Part shown: positions 17,150 through 25,699 of the stretch, piece after piece
How positions within the stretch are numbered: position 1 is the stretch's first letter
How the letters are laid out: every line of letters begins with the position of its first letter
Origin: Limnohabitans sp. 103DPR2
GTDB lineage: Bacteria; Pseudomonadota; Gammaproteobacteria; Burkholderiales; Burkholderiaceae_C
Reading direction: 5' to 3'
Assembly (NCBI RefSeq): GCF_001412575.1
Contig: NZ_CP011834.1
Location: 1,674,001 to 1,738,000, forward strand
Length of the DNA: 64,000 bases
Program-made: the position numbers and the translations under genes
Notes under the pieces: generated by a model
What the model saw: the letters and a program-made list of their open reading frames with translations, nothing else
Told to the model about the DNA's origin: nothing
Database searches by the model: none

Positions 17150-18757
17150 ATGTCGCAATCCGAATTTGATTATGTGGTGGTGGGCGGTGGTTCAGCGGGC
17201 TGCTGTGTGGCAGGCCGGCTGAGTGAAGATGCGAAGCTGACAGTGTGCGTGCTGGAGGCGGGTGGCCCCGATGACTCGGTGTTTGTGCGTGCGCCTTTGG
17301 GCTTTGCGGCCACTGCATCCTTGAACATCAACAGCTGGGGTTACAACACCATTCCGCAAGCTGGCTTTAAGGGCCGCAAAGGATTTCAGCCACGCGGCAA
17401 AGTGATGGGCGGAAGTTCTTCGGTCAATGCCATGGTGTACACCCGTGGCAATGCGCACGACTACAACAATTGGTCGGCCTTGGGCAATTCGGGATGGTCG
17501 TACCAAGATGTCTTGCCGTACTTTAAAAAATCAGAGAACAATGAATGCTTTGGTGCCAATGACTACCGCGGTGTTGGCGGGCCCTTGAACGTCAGTTATT
17601 TGCGCAGCCCCAGTCCTGTCAACCAAGCTTTCATCCAAGCCTGCCAAGAGCAAGGCATTCCTTTCAATCCAGACTACAACGGCGAGCGTCAATTTGGGGT
17701 GTCGCCAGGCCAGGTGACACAAAAGGGCGGCGAACGTTGGAATGCCGCAAGGGCTTACCTCGATCCGCATCGCCATCAAGATAATTTGCACGTCATCTCG
17801 CATGCACATGCCACGCAAGTGATGATGGAAGGCAAGCGTGCAGTGGGTGTTCGCTACATGGTCAATGGCGTGTCACATGAAGTGCGTGCGCGCAAAGAAG
17901 TTGTTTTGTCGGGCGGTGCGTTTGGCACACCGCAGTTGCTGATGTTGTCTGGCATTGGGCCTGCATTGCATCTGCAAGACATGGGCATTCCGTTGGTGCA
18001 CGAGTTGCCAGGCGTGGGTCAGAATTTACAAGACCATGTCACCACGGTGTTGATTTACAAAACGCACAAAATCAACGACGCCATGGGATTTTCTTTGAAG
18101 GGCACTTGGAACATGATCAAGGCCATGCTGGAGTGGCGTGACAAACGCACAGGCTGGATCACTTCCAATGTGTCCGAGACGCAAGGCTTTGTGTCGACCG
18201 AAGGCAACACCGATTACCCCAACATTCAATTGGCTCTGTGCACCGGCATTGTGGACGATCACGCCCGCAAAATGCATTGGGGTCATGGCTACACCTTGCA
18301 TGTCACCTTGATGCGACCCAAAAGCCGTGGCAGTGTCACCTTGGCCAGCCATGATCCTATGGACAAGCCCTTGATCGATCCGGCCTTCTTTAAAGAAAAA
18401 GAAGATTTGCAGACCATGATGTCGGCCACCCAAATGGGCTTGCGCATCATGCAATCTGATGGCTTGGCTGCCTACCGAGGTGAAATGCTTTACCCCTTTG
18501 ACGCCAACAATCCAGCGCAGGTTGAAAACTTTTTAAGAGATCACTCCGATACCGAATATCACCCTGTGGGCACTTGCAAAATGGGCCCATCCCATGACCC
18601 CTTGGCGGTGGTTGATTCAGAGTTGCGCGTGCATGGCCTTCAGGGTCTGCGTGTGATTGATGCGTCGGTCATGCCGCATTTGGTGTCGGGCAATACCAAT
18701 GCGCCCACCATCATGATTGCAGAAAAGGGTGTCGACTTTATTCGGGCGCAGGCATAA
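17150..18757 (+). CDS. GMC oxidoreductase (choline dehydrogenase/alcohol oxidase-like)
   Basis: A flavoprotein alcohol dehydrogenase of the GMC family, 535 residues. The FAD motif VVGGGSAGCCVAGRL is at the N-terminus. GMC signature 1 is GKVMGGSSSVNAMVYTRGN at about 84-102, signature 2 is SGGAFGTPQLLMLSGIGP, and the catalytic His-Asn pair is in EYHPVGTCKMG and SGNTNAPT. BetA-like proteins accept choline, but many Burkholderiales homologues oxidise other alcohols, and no betaine aldehyde dehydrogenase is nearby. It has no signal peptide. Its 3' end overlaps the convergent MFS gene by 20 bases. Confidence 0.92.
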   Translation: MSQSEFDYVVVGGGSAGCCVAGRLSEDAKLTVCVLEAGGPDDSVFVRAPLGFAATASLNINSWGYNTIPQAGFKGRKGFQPRGKVMGGSSSVNAMVYTRGNAHDYNNWSALGNSGWSYQDVLPYFKKSENNECFGANDYRGVGGPLNVSYLRSPSPVNQAFIQACQEQGIPFNPDYNGERQFGVSPGQVTQKGGERWNAARAYLDPHRHQDNLHVISHAHATQVMMEGKRAVGVRYMVNGVSHEVRARKEVVLSGGAFGTPQLLMLSGIGPALHLQDMGIPLVHELPGVGQNLQDHVTTVLIYKTHKINDAMGFSLKGTWNMIKAMLEWRDKRTGWITSNVSETQGFVSTEGNTDYPNIQLALCTGIVDDHARKMHWGHGYTLHVTLMRPKSRGSVTLASHDPMDKPLIDPAFFKEKEDLQTMMSATQMGLRIMQSDGLAAYRGEMLYPFDANNPAQVENFLRDHSDTEYHPVGTCKMGPSHDPLAVVDSELRVHGLQGLRVIDASVMPHLVSGNTNAPTIMIAEKGVDFIRAQA

Positions 18758-19934
18758 CCGCACTAGGCTTTAACCGGTAAAGCACCCAAGCGCACAAGCT
18801 GGAAGTCACCACCAAGGCCAAGAAGCCTGCACGGTAGGTGCCAAAAGCAGAGGACAAAGCGCCAAACAGGGGCGGACCAATCACCACGCCCAAAAAAGTA
18901 AAGGCGAGGGTGCCGCCTGTGGCCACACTGGCCTTGCCTTCAGGGGCTTGTCTGGCCACTTCGGCCAAGTACACCCCGTTCCAGCCAATGGCCGATGCGC
19001 CAAACACCAACAAGATGGCCCAAATGCCCCAAACGGGCATGATGGGCAACAGCAATGCGGTTGCCAGTGCGCTCAAAGCCATCAAGCACGCCAACAAGGC
19101 CAATGTTTTTTGAGCCCCCATCCAACGATCGGCCACCACACCCCATGCAATCCGTCCACCAATGCCGCCCATTTGCGTCACAGACAAGAGCAAACCTGCG
19201 CTGACCATGCCATAGGCCAAGTCATCGTGCAGATAGGTCACCAAGTAAGTGGTCAAGGACATTTGCACCATGGAGAAGATGAAAGAGCACGCAGCCATGG
19301 TGCTCAGTGCGCGATGACCCAGCACCATGCGCAGGGGCGTGGTGAGGGTGCCCATTTGAAATGGCAGTTGCGGTTGCCGCAGATCGTCCATGCCTTCTCG
19401 CATGGGTTGCGACATGACGGCACTTGCCACGCAAGCCAAGGCGACCGCCACCAAGCTCCATTGCCAATCAATGCGCAGCATGAGGGAGGGCACGATGGCG
19501 CCGGCCAACATGGCGCCCACGGGCACGCCAGTTTGTTTGATTGAAAACACCAAAGCCATTTGGGAAGGCGGTGTGGTCCTGGCCAAAATTTGCGAGCTGG
19601 CCGGTGTGATGGGCCCATAGCCCAACCCAATCATGAGGGCACCTAAGCCAATGGCGGGCAACCAAGGTACAGCGCACAGACATAGGCCTGTGGCACAAAG
19701 CATCAGGCCCCATTGACTCACCCTGATGGGTCCCAGCCTGCTGACAGTGGTGCCCGAGGTCAGGCTGGCAAACATAGCGCCCGCGTAGGTGATGGCCACG
19801 TAGACGCCCACCAGCGCAGGCGACACACTCAAGGATTTGGCGGCCACAGGGGCCATCACCGGCAGGGTGAGCAGGGCCATGGCCACCATGGCTTGGATGG
19901 ACAGCGTAGCGAGAAGAGGGAGCCAATTGGACAT
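18738..19934 (-). CDS. MFS transporter
   Basis: A major facilitator superfamily permease, 398 residues with about twelve hydrophobic segments. It opens with LPLLATLSIQAMVAMALLTL, has the loop 2-3 motif SRLGPIRVSQWG, and a second-half GGRIAWGVVADRW repeat of the same signature. It is likely an inner-membrane proton-linked transporter of an organic acid or an efflux protein; the substrate is unknown. The gene is convergent with the GMC oxidoreductase (20-base overlap) and divergent from the nitroreductase. Confidence 0.9.
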   Translation of the reverse strand: MSNWLPLLATLSIQAMVAMALLTLPVMAPVAAKSLSVSPALVGVYVAITYAGAMFASLTSGTTVSRLGPIRVSQWGLMLCATGLCLCAVPWLPAIGLGALMIGLGYGPITPASSQILARTTPPSQMALVFSIKQTGVPVGAMLAGAIVPSLMLRIDWQWSLVAVALACVASAVMSQPMREGMDDLRQPQLPFQMGTLTTPLRMVLGHRALSTMAACSFIFSMVQMSLTTYLVTYLHDDLAYGMVSAGLLLSVTQMGGIGGRIAWGVVADRWMGAQKTLALLACLMALSALATALLLPIMPVWGIWAILLVFGASAIGWNGVYLAEVARQAPEGKASVATGGTLAFTFLGVVIGPPLFGALSSAFGTYRAGFLALVVTSSLCAWVLYRLKPSAVMPAPE

Positions 19935-20011
19935 GCGCCAATCCTAACTGTTCGAATCGAGCCGTTTGGGCGCATGTGAGACTTAATCGCGTTGCGCCTG
20001 AATAAATGCAC

Positions 20012-20044
20012 CAAGGCGTTTAAACTCAAGCCTTGTTTTTATTT
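20012..20044 (+). terminator. Terminator-like hairpin in the leader of the nitroreductase gene
   Basis: CAAGGC (20012-20017) pairs with GCCTTG (20030-20035) around a 12-base loop containing the palindrome GTTTAAAC. It is followed at once by TTTTTATTT on the plus strand. It ends 16 bases before the nitroreductase ATG and no plus-strand gene lies immediately upstream, so it could be a transcription attenuator. The stem is short, and it could instead stop read-through from the GMC gene. Confidence 0.4.
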
Positions 20045-20060
20045 AGATGGACATTCCCAA

Positions 20061-20696
20061 ATGGATTTGCTGCAAGCCCTGAACTGGCGTTATGCCACCA
20101 AAAAAATGGACCCTACCAAGTCCGTGCCCGAAGCCAAAGTGCAACGCATTTTGGAAGCCATTCGCCTGACAGCCACTTCCAGTGGTCTGCAACCTTACGA
20201 AGTGTTCGTGGTGACCAATCCTGAAGTTCGCGCCAAGATTCAAGCGGCTGCCAACAACCAAGCGCAAATCACAGAAGGTTCACACCTTTTGGTGTTTGCC
20301 GCTTGGAACGATTACACCGCCGAGCGCATCAACATGATGTTTGACTACAACAATGAAGTGCGCGGCTTTGTGAACGAAGGTGCTGAGAACTATCGCAAGA
20401 TGTTGCTGGCCAACTATCCAGCCAAAGGCCCCGAGGTGAACTTCCAACACGCCGCCAAGCAGTCTTACATTGCGTTGGGCACAGCCTTGATCGCTGCAGC
20501 CGAGCAAGAAGTCGACGCGACGCCCATGGAAGGTTTCAATCCCGCTGCTGTGGATGAAATCTTGGGCTTGGCTGCACGTGGATTGCGCAGCACAGTTATC
20601 TTGCCTTTGGGCTACCGCGAAGCCGACAAAGACTGGTTGGTCAACATGAAGAAGGTGCGTCGCACCAACGACAAGTTCATCACTGAAGTGAAGTAA
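20061..20696 (+). CDS. Nitroreductase-family NAD(P)H oxidoreductase
   Basis: An FMN-dependent oxidoreductase of the nitroreductase family, 211 residues from the ATG at 20061 (MDLLQALNWRYATKKMD). The N-terminal RYATKKMDPTKSVP segment, the SSGLQPYEVFVV strand and the C-terminal LPLGYREADKDW match NfsB/YdgI-like proteins. The longer frame from 19992 adds 23 residues that run through a hairpin and lack family similarity. The enzyme probably reduces quinones, nitro compounds or flavin. It is convergent with purT, with four bases between. Confidence 0.9.
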   Translation: MDLLQALNWRYATKKMDPTKSVPEAKVQRILEAIRLTATSSGLQPYEVFVVTNPEVRAKIQAAANNQAQITEGSHLLVFAAWNDYTAERINMMFDYNNEVRGFVNEGAENYRKMLLANYPAKGPEVNFQHAAKQSYIALGTALIAAAEQEVDATPMEGFNPAAVDEILGLAARGLRSTVILPLGYREADKDWLVNMKKVRRTNDKFITEVK

Positions 20697-20700
20697 ATCC

Positions 20701-21840
20701 TTAAGACACGTGCACGCTGATTTTGGAGGCTGCTGCGCGAGCGCGCTCTAAGGCTTTATCGCCCTTGGCCAAGGCCACCGCCATGCGCCTAAAAGGACGC
20801 GTGGTCGGTTTACCGAAAATGCGGACATCCACGCCAGGTTCTTGTAAAGCAGCCGACACACCCGCGTAACTGGGGTTCTTGCCTTCACGGTCGGCCAGTA
20901 CCACGGCACTGGCACCTTCCACGCACTCAATCACAGGAATGGGCAAACCCAACACTGCGCGAGCGTGCAAATCAAATTCACTGAGATTTTGGCTGATCAA
21001 GGTCACCATGCCGGTGTCATGCGGACGGGGGCTCAGTTCGCTGAAGATGACTTCTTTGGCAGTGACAAAAAACTCCACACCAAACAAGCCGGCACCGCCT
21101 AAATCTGCGGTGACTTTTTCGGCCATCTCTTGAGCTGCTTTTAAATAATCAGGCGCCATGGCCTGTGGTTGCCAGCTGTATTGGTAATCACCGCGTTCTT
21201 GCACATGGCCAATGGGCAGGCAGAACAAAGTTTGGCCATTGCGTTGCCGAATGGTGAGGAGGGTGATTTCAAACTCAAAGTTGATGAACTCTTCAACGAT
21301 GACTTTTTTGCGATCACCGCGCATGCCGGCGCACGCATAGTCCCAGCTGGCTTGAATGTCGGCTTCGGTTTTGGCAACGCTTTGCCCCTTGCCCGATGAA
21401 CTCATGACAGGTTTGATGACCACCGGAAAACCAATGGCTTTGGCCTGAGCAAGCAGTTCTTCACTGGATTCGGCGTAGTTGAATTTGGCCGTGCGAACGC
21501 CCAAACCCACCGCCACATCGCGAATGCGATCGCGGTTCATGGTGAGGTTGGCTGCGCGTGCACTGGGGATCACCTCGAAGCCTTCTTTTTCAACGTCCAA
21601 CAACACCTCGGTGCGGATGGCTTCAATCTCGGGCACGATCAAATCGGGTTGGTGTTTGGCAATGGCGGCGCGCAAGGGCGCTTCGTCCAGCATGCTGAAC
21701 ACTTCACATTCATCGGCCACTTGCATGGCGGGTGCGCCGGCATAACTGTCACAGGCAATGACATGGCAGCCCAAACGTTTGGCACTGATGACGAATTCTT
21801 TGCCCAGTTCGCCTGAGCCCAAAAGGAGTATTTTTTTCAT
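20701..21840 (-). CDS. purT: Formate-dependent phosphoribosylglycinamide formyltransferase PurT
   Basis: ATP-grasp enzyme of purine synthesis that formylates GAR with formate and ATP, 379 residues (E. coli enzyme about 392). Seen are the N-terminal [18 protein letters not shown], the substrate-binding [12 protein letters not shown], the ATP-grasp [16 protein letters not shown] loop, and the metal-binding GVEFFVT...[12 protein letters not shown]. It is a single gene between convergent nitroreductase and divergent DUF2946, as expected for a housekeeping gene. Confidence 0.96.
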   Translation of the reverse strand: MKKILLLGSGELGKEFVISAKRLGCHVIACDSYAGAPAMQVADECEVFSMLDEAPLRAAIAKHQPDLIVPEIEAIRTEVLLDVEKEGFEVIPSARAANLTMNRDRIRDVAVGLGVRTAKFNYAESSEELLAQAKAIGFPVVIKPVMSSSGKGQSVAKTEADIQASWDYACAGMRGDRKKVIVEEFINFEFEITLLTIRQRNGQTLFCLPIGHVQERGDYQYSWQPQAMAPDYLKAAQEMAEKVTADLGGAGLFGVEFFVTAKEVIFSELSPRPHDTGMVTLISQNLSEFDLHARAVLGLPIPVIECVEGASAVVLADREGKNPSYAGVSAALQEPGVDVRIFGKPTTRPFRRMAVALAKGDKALERARAAASKISVHVS

Positions 21841-21887
21841 AATGCGAGAAGCTGAAGGATGGAATGGCTTCAGCGATAATACGCCAC

Positions 21888-22244
21888 ATGTTCAACGCGC
21901 AAACCCACAAATTCATCGCCCGCCTGGTGCTGGTATGGTTTGCTTTGTTCATTGGTGCGGCCATTGCCGCGCCAATCGTGCACCCCACAGAGACGCAAAT
22001 GGTGTGTAGCGGCATGGGCGGCATGAAAATGGTGGCCGTGGGTGAAGAGGGGACAGACACACAGGCCACTACCAGCATGGACTGCCCCTTGTGTGCGGCC
22101 GTTGTCATCCCACTGCACACTGATTCCCTTGCATTTGAAAAACCCAGCGCTCTAGCGCATGCCCTACGGCCGCTTGCCGCAGCGCACATTGCGTCGGTCA
22201 CGGCGCCCCCTCTGCCGTCACGCGGCCCGCCTTCTATTTCCTGA
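21888..22244 (+). CDS. DUF2946-like small envelope protein
   Basis: About 118 residues from the ATG at 21888. One N-terminal transmembrane or signal segment ([23 protein letters not shown]) is followed by a Met/Cys-rich stretch with [11 protein letters not shown] and a DCPLCA motif, then a Pro-rich tail. DUF2946 proteins have this layout and usually sit beside TonB-dependent copper receptors, as here. The Met and Cys residues suggest soft-metal binding. An in-frame ATG at 21864 is possible but adds nothing recognisable. The exact role is unknown. Confidence 0.78.
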   Translation: MFNAQTHKFIARLVLVWFALFIGAAIAAPIVHPTETQMVCSGMGGMKMVAVGEEGTDTQATTSMDCPLCAAVVIPLHTDSLAFEKPSALAHALRPLAAAHIASVTAPPLPSRGPPSIS

Positions 22245-22258
22245 AATCAACCCACGGA

Positions 22259-22312
22259 TCAACGCGCGCATGCGTTGACTTTGTTGGCTGTACACCCCCA
22301 AGGGGTTGTGCA
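22259..22312 (+). promoter_or_regulatory. Two tandem hairpins ahead of the TonB receptor
   Basis: The first dyad is TCAACGC (22259-22265) with GCGTTGA (22272-22278). The second spans 22289-22312, with a CCCC/GGGG core, one mismatch and six further pairs including a G-T wobble. TTGTTTATTTTTT follows within about 20 bases. Together they could terminate the DUF2946 transcript or act as a leader attenuator for the receptor gene at 22342. This is a visual assessment without energy calculation. Confidence 0.4.
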
Positions 22313-22341
22313 TCGCCTTGTTTATTTTTTGGAAATTCAAA

Positions 22342-24684
22342 GTGAATTCAGTATCAAGATTTGAGGTGAAACCTCTGGTCATGGCTTTGTCTGTGGCCTT
22401 TTCAAGCGCCGTGATGGCCCAAGAACAGCAGCCCGTGAAAGAAGTGGGCGTGGTGACCATTAAATCAGGTCGTCCTTCGTCGTTGCCAACGCACATTCCC
22501 ACCACGATGGAAAGCATCAAGGGCTCTGAAGTGCAAGAGAAAATCAATGCCACGGACAGTGAAGATGCATTGAAGTATTTCCCAAGCTTGCTGGTCCGCA
22601 AGCGCTATGAAGGCGATTACAACCACGCCATTTTGTCCAGCCGCGCTTCGGGTACGGGCAATCCCGCACGATCAGCGGTCTATGCGGACGGCATCTTGCT
22701 GTCCAATTACTTGGGCAACAGCATCAGTGGCCTGAGTTTCCCACCGCGTTGGGGCATGGTCACGCCTGAAGAAATTGAGCGCGTGGATGTGATGTACGGC
22801 CCGTTTTCTGCCGCGTATCCTGGCAACTCGGTGGGTGCGGTGGTGGACTTTGTAACGCGCATGCCAACAAGTTTTGAAGCGCATGTCAAAGTGGGTTATT
22901 CAAACCAAGGCTTTCAGTTGTACAACACTGATACGCGTTACCGTGCATGGCAATCGAGTGCATCGATGGGGAATAAAAATGGCGACTGGTCATGGTTCAT
23001 TAACCTGAATCACACCAACAGTTCCGGTCAGCCTTTGACCTTTGCCACACGCACCGTGAGTACAGGCACAACGCCCACCAATGGCGTGGCAGTCAACGGC
23101 TGGTTGGCCGATAAAAATACGGCCAATGCAGACATCTACTACATTGGTTTCGGCACGCAATACAGCACCCAACAAGACCACGCCAAGATCAAAGTGGCCT
23201 ACGACGTTTCAAGTACTTTGCGCGCCACTTACACCTTGGGCACTTGGCAAAACTTTTCTGAAGGCCGCCCTGTGTCTTACCTCACCAATGCAGCGACGGG
23301 CGCACCTGTGACCAGTGGACCCATTGTGATCAATAGCAAGCAATATGCAGCGCTCACGGGTGGTGACTTTCCGCTCACCAACGAAAGCATCACCCACTTT
23401 ATGCATGGCGTGTCTTTGAAGTCCAACACCAAGGGCGAATTTGATTGGGAAATTGCGGGCAGCTTGTACGATTACAACAAAGATCAAAAACGTCAGAACG
23501 CAGCCACGGCCACCTTGCCATCTGCGTTAACGGGTGGCGCTGGCACATTGGCCGATGGCGCCGGTACAGGTTGGAACAACTTGGCCTTGCGAGGTACATG
23601 GCGCCCCATGGGCTTGAAGGGCGCGCATGTGCTTGACTTCGGTTACCAATCAGACAATTACACATTGAACTATTTGACCTCCAACATCGCTGTCAATTGG
23701 ACCACCGATGCAGCCGGTGCCAAGTCGAGTTTTGTGTGCGGACAAACACAAACTCAAAGCCTCTACGCGCAAGACACATGGCGCATAGCTCCGGGTTGGA
23801 CGAGTGTGTTGGGCTTGCGCTCAGAAACTTGGCGTGCCAGCAAAGGCACAACGCAGATTGCGGCCAACGGCTACAACCAAGTTTGGGCCAATCGCGAAGA
23901 AAATTTTGTGTCGCCTAAAGCGGCCTTGGCCTTTCAACTAACGCCCGACAGCGTCATCAAAGCATCTGCGGGCCGTGCTGTTCGCATGCCCACGGTGTTT
24001 GAGTTGTATGGTGCAACTTCTACCACCAACTCGCGCTATATCAATGACCCTGCTTTGAAGCCAGAGCGTACATTGACGACCGAACTCAGCTACGAAAAAG
24101 AATGGCAAAAAGCCAACTGGCGATTGACTTATTTCCAAGAGTCTACGCATGACGGTTTGTTCTCCCAGAGCATCTTTGACCCTGTTGCCAATGCCAGCAT
24201 CTCACGCGTTCAAAATGTAGGCCGCATTGCAACGCAAGGTTTAGAAACATCGATGACTGCGAAAGATCTGGGCCTCCAAGGCTTGGACCTGGCGGGCAGT
24301 GCCACCTACACCGACTCCATCATCAAAGAGAACGCTGGCTTTGTGGCTGTTGCGGGTGACACTTTGGGTAAACAGCAGCCGAACATTCCGCGTTGGCGTG
24401 CCACGGCTGTGGCCACGTATCGCATGTCGCCTGCTTGGACCGGTACCTTGGCAGCACGTTACAGTGGCCCGCAGTACCGTACGCTGAACAATGCCGATGT
24501 CAATGGTTTCACCTACATGGGTGTGAGCAAATTCTTCACGGTGGATGCACGCCTTCGTTACAAATACGATGCGCAAACAAGCCTGGCCGTGGGCATCGAT
24601 AATCTCAACAACGACAAGTACTGGAATTTCCATCCTTACACACAGCGTACCTTGCACGCTGAAATTAAATACGACATCCAATAA
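22342..24684 (+). CDS. TonB-dependent outer-membrane receptor, probably copper
   Basis: A 780-residue receptor from a GTG start at 22342. The signal peptide MALSVAFSSAVMAQ is at about 14-27. A plug domain begins near SLPTHIPTTMESI and includes RASGTGNPARSAVYADGILL and EIERVDVMYGPFSAAYPGNSVGAVVDF. A beta-barrel with many aromatic-ended strands follows, with a receptor-type C-terminus KYDIQ. The upstream ATG at 22306 would place 12 hydrophobic residues before the signal peptide and is rejected. Neighbours DUF2946 and a DUF1775-PCuAC fusion make copper or a copper complex the likely cargo. TonB-ExbBD genes are not in the window. Confidence 0.92.
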   Translation: MNSVSRFEVKPLVMALSVAFSSAVMAQEQQPVKEVGVVTIKSGRPSSLPTHIPTTMESIKGSEVQEKINATDSEDALKYFPSLLVRKRYEGDYNHAILSSRASGTGNPARSAVYADGILLSNYLGNSISGLSFPPRWGMVTPEEIERVDVMYGPFSAAYPGNSVGAVVDFVTRMPTSFEAHVKVGYSNQGFQLYNTDTRYRAWQSSASMGNKNGDWSWFINLNHTNSSGQPLTFATRTVSTGTTPTNGVAVNGWLADKNTANADIYYIGFGTQYSTQQDHAKIKVAYDVSSTLRATYTLGTWQNFSEGRPVSYLTNAATGAPVTSGPIVINSKQYAALTGGDFPLTNESITHFMHGVSLKSNTKGEFDWEIAGSLYDYNKDQKRQNAATATLPSALTGGAGTLADGAGTGWNNLALRGTWRPMGLKGAHVLDFGYQSDNYTLNYLTSNIAVNWTTDAAGAKSSFVCGQTQTQSLYAQDTWRIAPGWTSVLGLRSETWRASKGTTQIAANGYNQVWANREENFVSPKAALAFQLTPDSVIKASAGRAVRMPTVFELYGATSTTNSRYINDPALKPERTLTTELSYEKEWQKANWRLTYFQESTHDGLFSQSIFDPVANASISRVQNVGRIATQGLETSMTAKDLGLQGLDLAGSATYTDSIIKENAGFVAVAGDTLGKQQPNIPRWRATAVATYRMSPAWTGTLAARYSGPQYRTLNNADVNGFTYMGVSKFFTVDARLRYKYDAQTSLAVGIDNLNNDKYWNFHPYTQRTLHAEIKYDIQ

Positions 24685-24696
24685 GGCTAGAACAAC

Positions 24697-25686
24697 ATGA
24701 CACACTTTTCGAACATCTCTCACAAAATTGCGTTTTTTGGCGCTGCTACGCTAGCAACAGTTGCCTTGCCAACCAGCGTTCATGCGCACGCAGTGCTCAC
24801 CGAGCCATCCGCTTTGGCAGGCAGTTACTACAAAGGGGCTGTGCGCATTGGCCATGGCTGCGAGGGCTCGGCCACCACGGGCGTCAAAGTTTATGTTCCC
24901 TCTGGTTTTGAAGCCTTCAAAGCCCAGCCCAAGAATGGTTGGGTGATCAAAATGAAGAAAGGCAAATTGGCAGAGCCTTACCAAAGTCAGGGCAAAACAG
25001 TGACAGAGGATTTGGTGGAGTTGGAATGGGTTGCCAGCAGCAAGGAGGCCTCATTGCCAGATGGCACTTCGGACGAGTTCGCCTTCATGACCAAATTGCC
25101 TGAAAAGGCCGGTCCTGTGTGGTTGCGTGTTTTGCAAACTTGCGAGAAAGGTCAGAACGATTGGGCCGAGATTCCTGCAACAGGCACATCGACAAAGGGC
25201 ATGAAATACCCTGCGGCCTTGCTGACTTTGAAAGCGGAAGGCACGGCAGGAGCCCCTGCGGGCAACGCCAATGTCGCCGTCTCGGACGCTTGGGTGAGGC
25301 CTACTGTCACGGGTCAAAAAGCCACGGGTGCATTCTTGAAGTTGGTGGCCAAAGAAAACAGCAAGCTCTTGAGCGTCAGCACGCCCATTGCTGGCGTGGC
25401 TGAAATTCATGAAATGAAAATGGAAGGCAACGTCATGAAAATGGCACCCATTCCCTTTTTGGATTTGCCAGCCGGTAAGGTGGTTGAGTTAAAGCCGGGT
25501 GGCTTTCATTTGATGTTGATGGACTTGAAGTCACCTTTAGAAAAGGGCGCCAAAGTGCCTGTCACGCTGAAGTTTCAGGACGGCAAGGGCGCCAAGTTTC
25601 AGATTGATCTGACGCTGGACGCCGCCATGCCTTCAATGCCTGCGGCAGGCGCACCCGCAGCTGGCGGGCATCAGCATCACCATTGA
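24697..25686 (+). CDS. DUF1775 (YcnI-like)-PCuAC fusion, periplasmic copper protein
   Basis: A 329-residue two-domain protein. A signal peptide ends after VHA at residue 30, so the mature protein would start with His31 (HAVLTEPSAL), as in YcnI proteins where an N-terminal His forms a copper brace with a Glu. The DUF1775 domain runs to about 175 and includes RIGHGCEGS and KNGWVIKM. A PCu(A)C copper chaperone domain follows at about 188-310, with the binding set EIHEMKMEGNVMKM and GGFHLMLM. The tail GGHQHHH adds His ligands. It lies 12 bases after the receptor gene. The likely role is capturing and handing over copper in the periplasm. Confidence 0.9.
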   Translation: MTHFSNISHKIAFFGAATLATVALPTSVHAHAVLTEPSALAGSYYKGAVRIGHGCEGSATTGVKVYVPSGFEAFKAQPKNGWVIKMKKGKLAEPYQSQGKTVTEDLVELEWVASSKEASLPDGTSDEFAFMTKLPEKAGPVWLRVLQTCEKGQNDWAEIPATGTSTKGMKYPAALLTLKAEGTAGAPAGNANVAVSDAWVRPTVTGQKATGAFLKLVAKENSKLLSVSTPIAGVAEIHEMKMEGNVMKMAPIPFLDLPAGKVVELKPGGFHLMLMDLKSPLEKGAKVPVTLKFQDGKGAKFQIDLTLDAAMPSMPAAGAPAAGGHQHHH

Positions 25687-25699
25687 ATGGCCAAGGGAC

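Noticed and set aside
17150..18757. Naming the GMC oxidoreductase betA
   Set aside because: No betaine aldehyde dehydrogenase or choline transporter is nearby, and the family accepts many alcohols.
19940..19965. GTTCGAATC resembling a tRNA T-loop
   Set aside because: No acceptor stem, anticodon arm or CCA can be fitted on either strand, and it sits in a short control region.
22306..22341. ATG start 12 codons before the chosen start of the TonB receptor
   Set aside because: It overlaps the second leader hairpin and adds hydrophobic residues before the signal peptide; GTG 22342 gives a normal signal.
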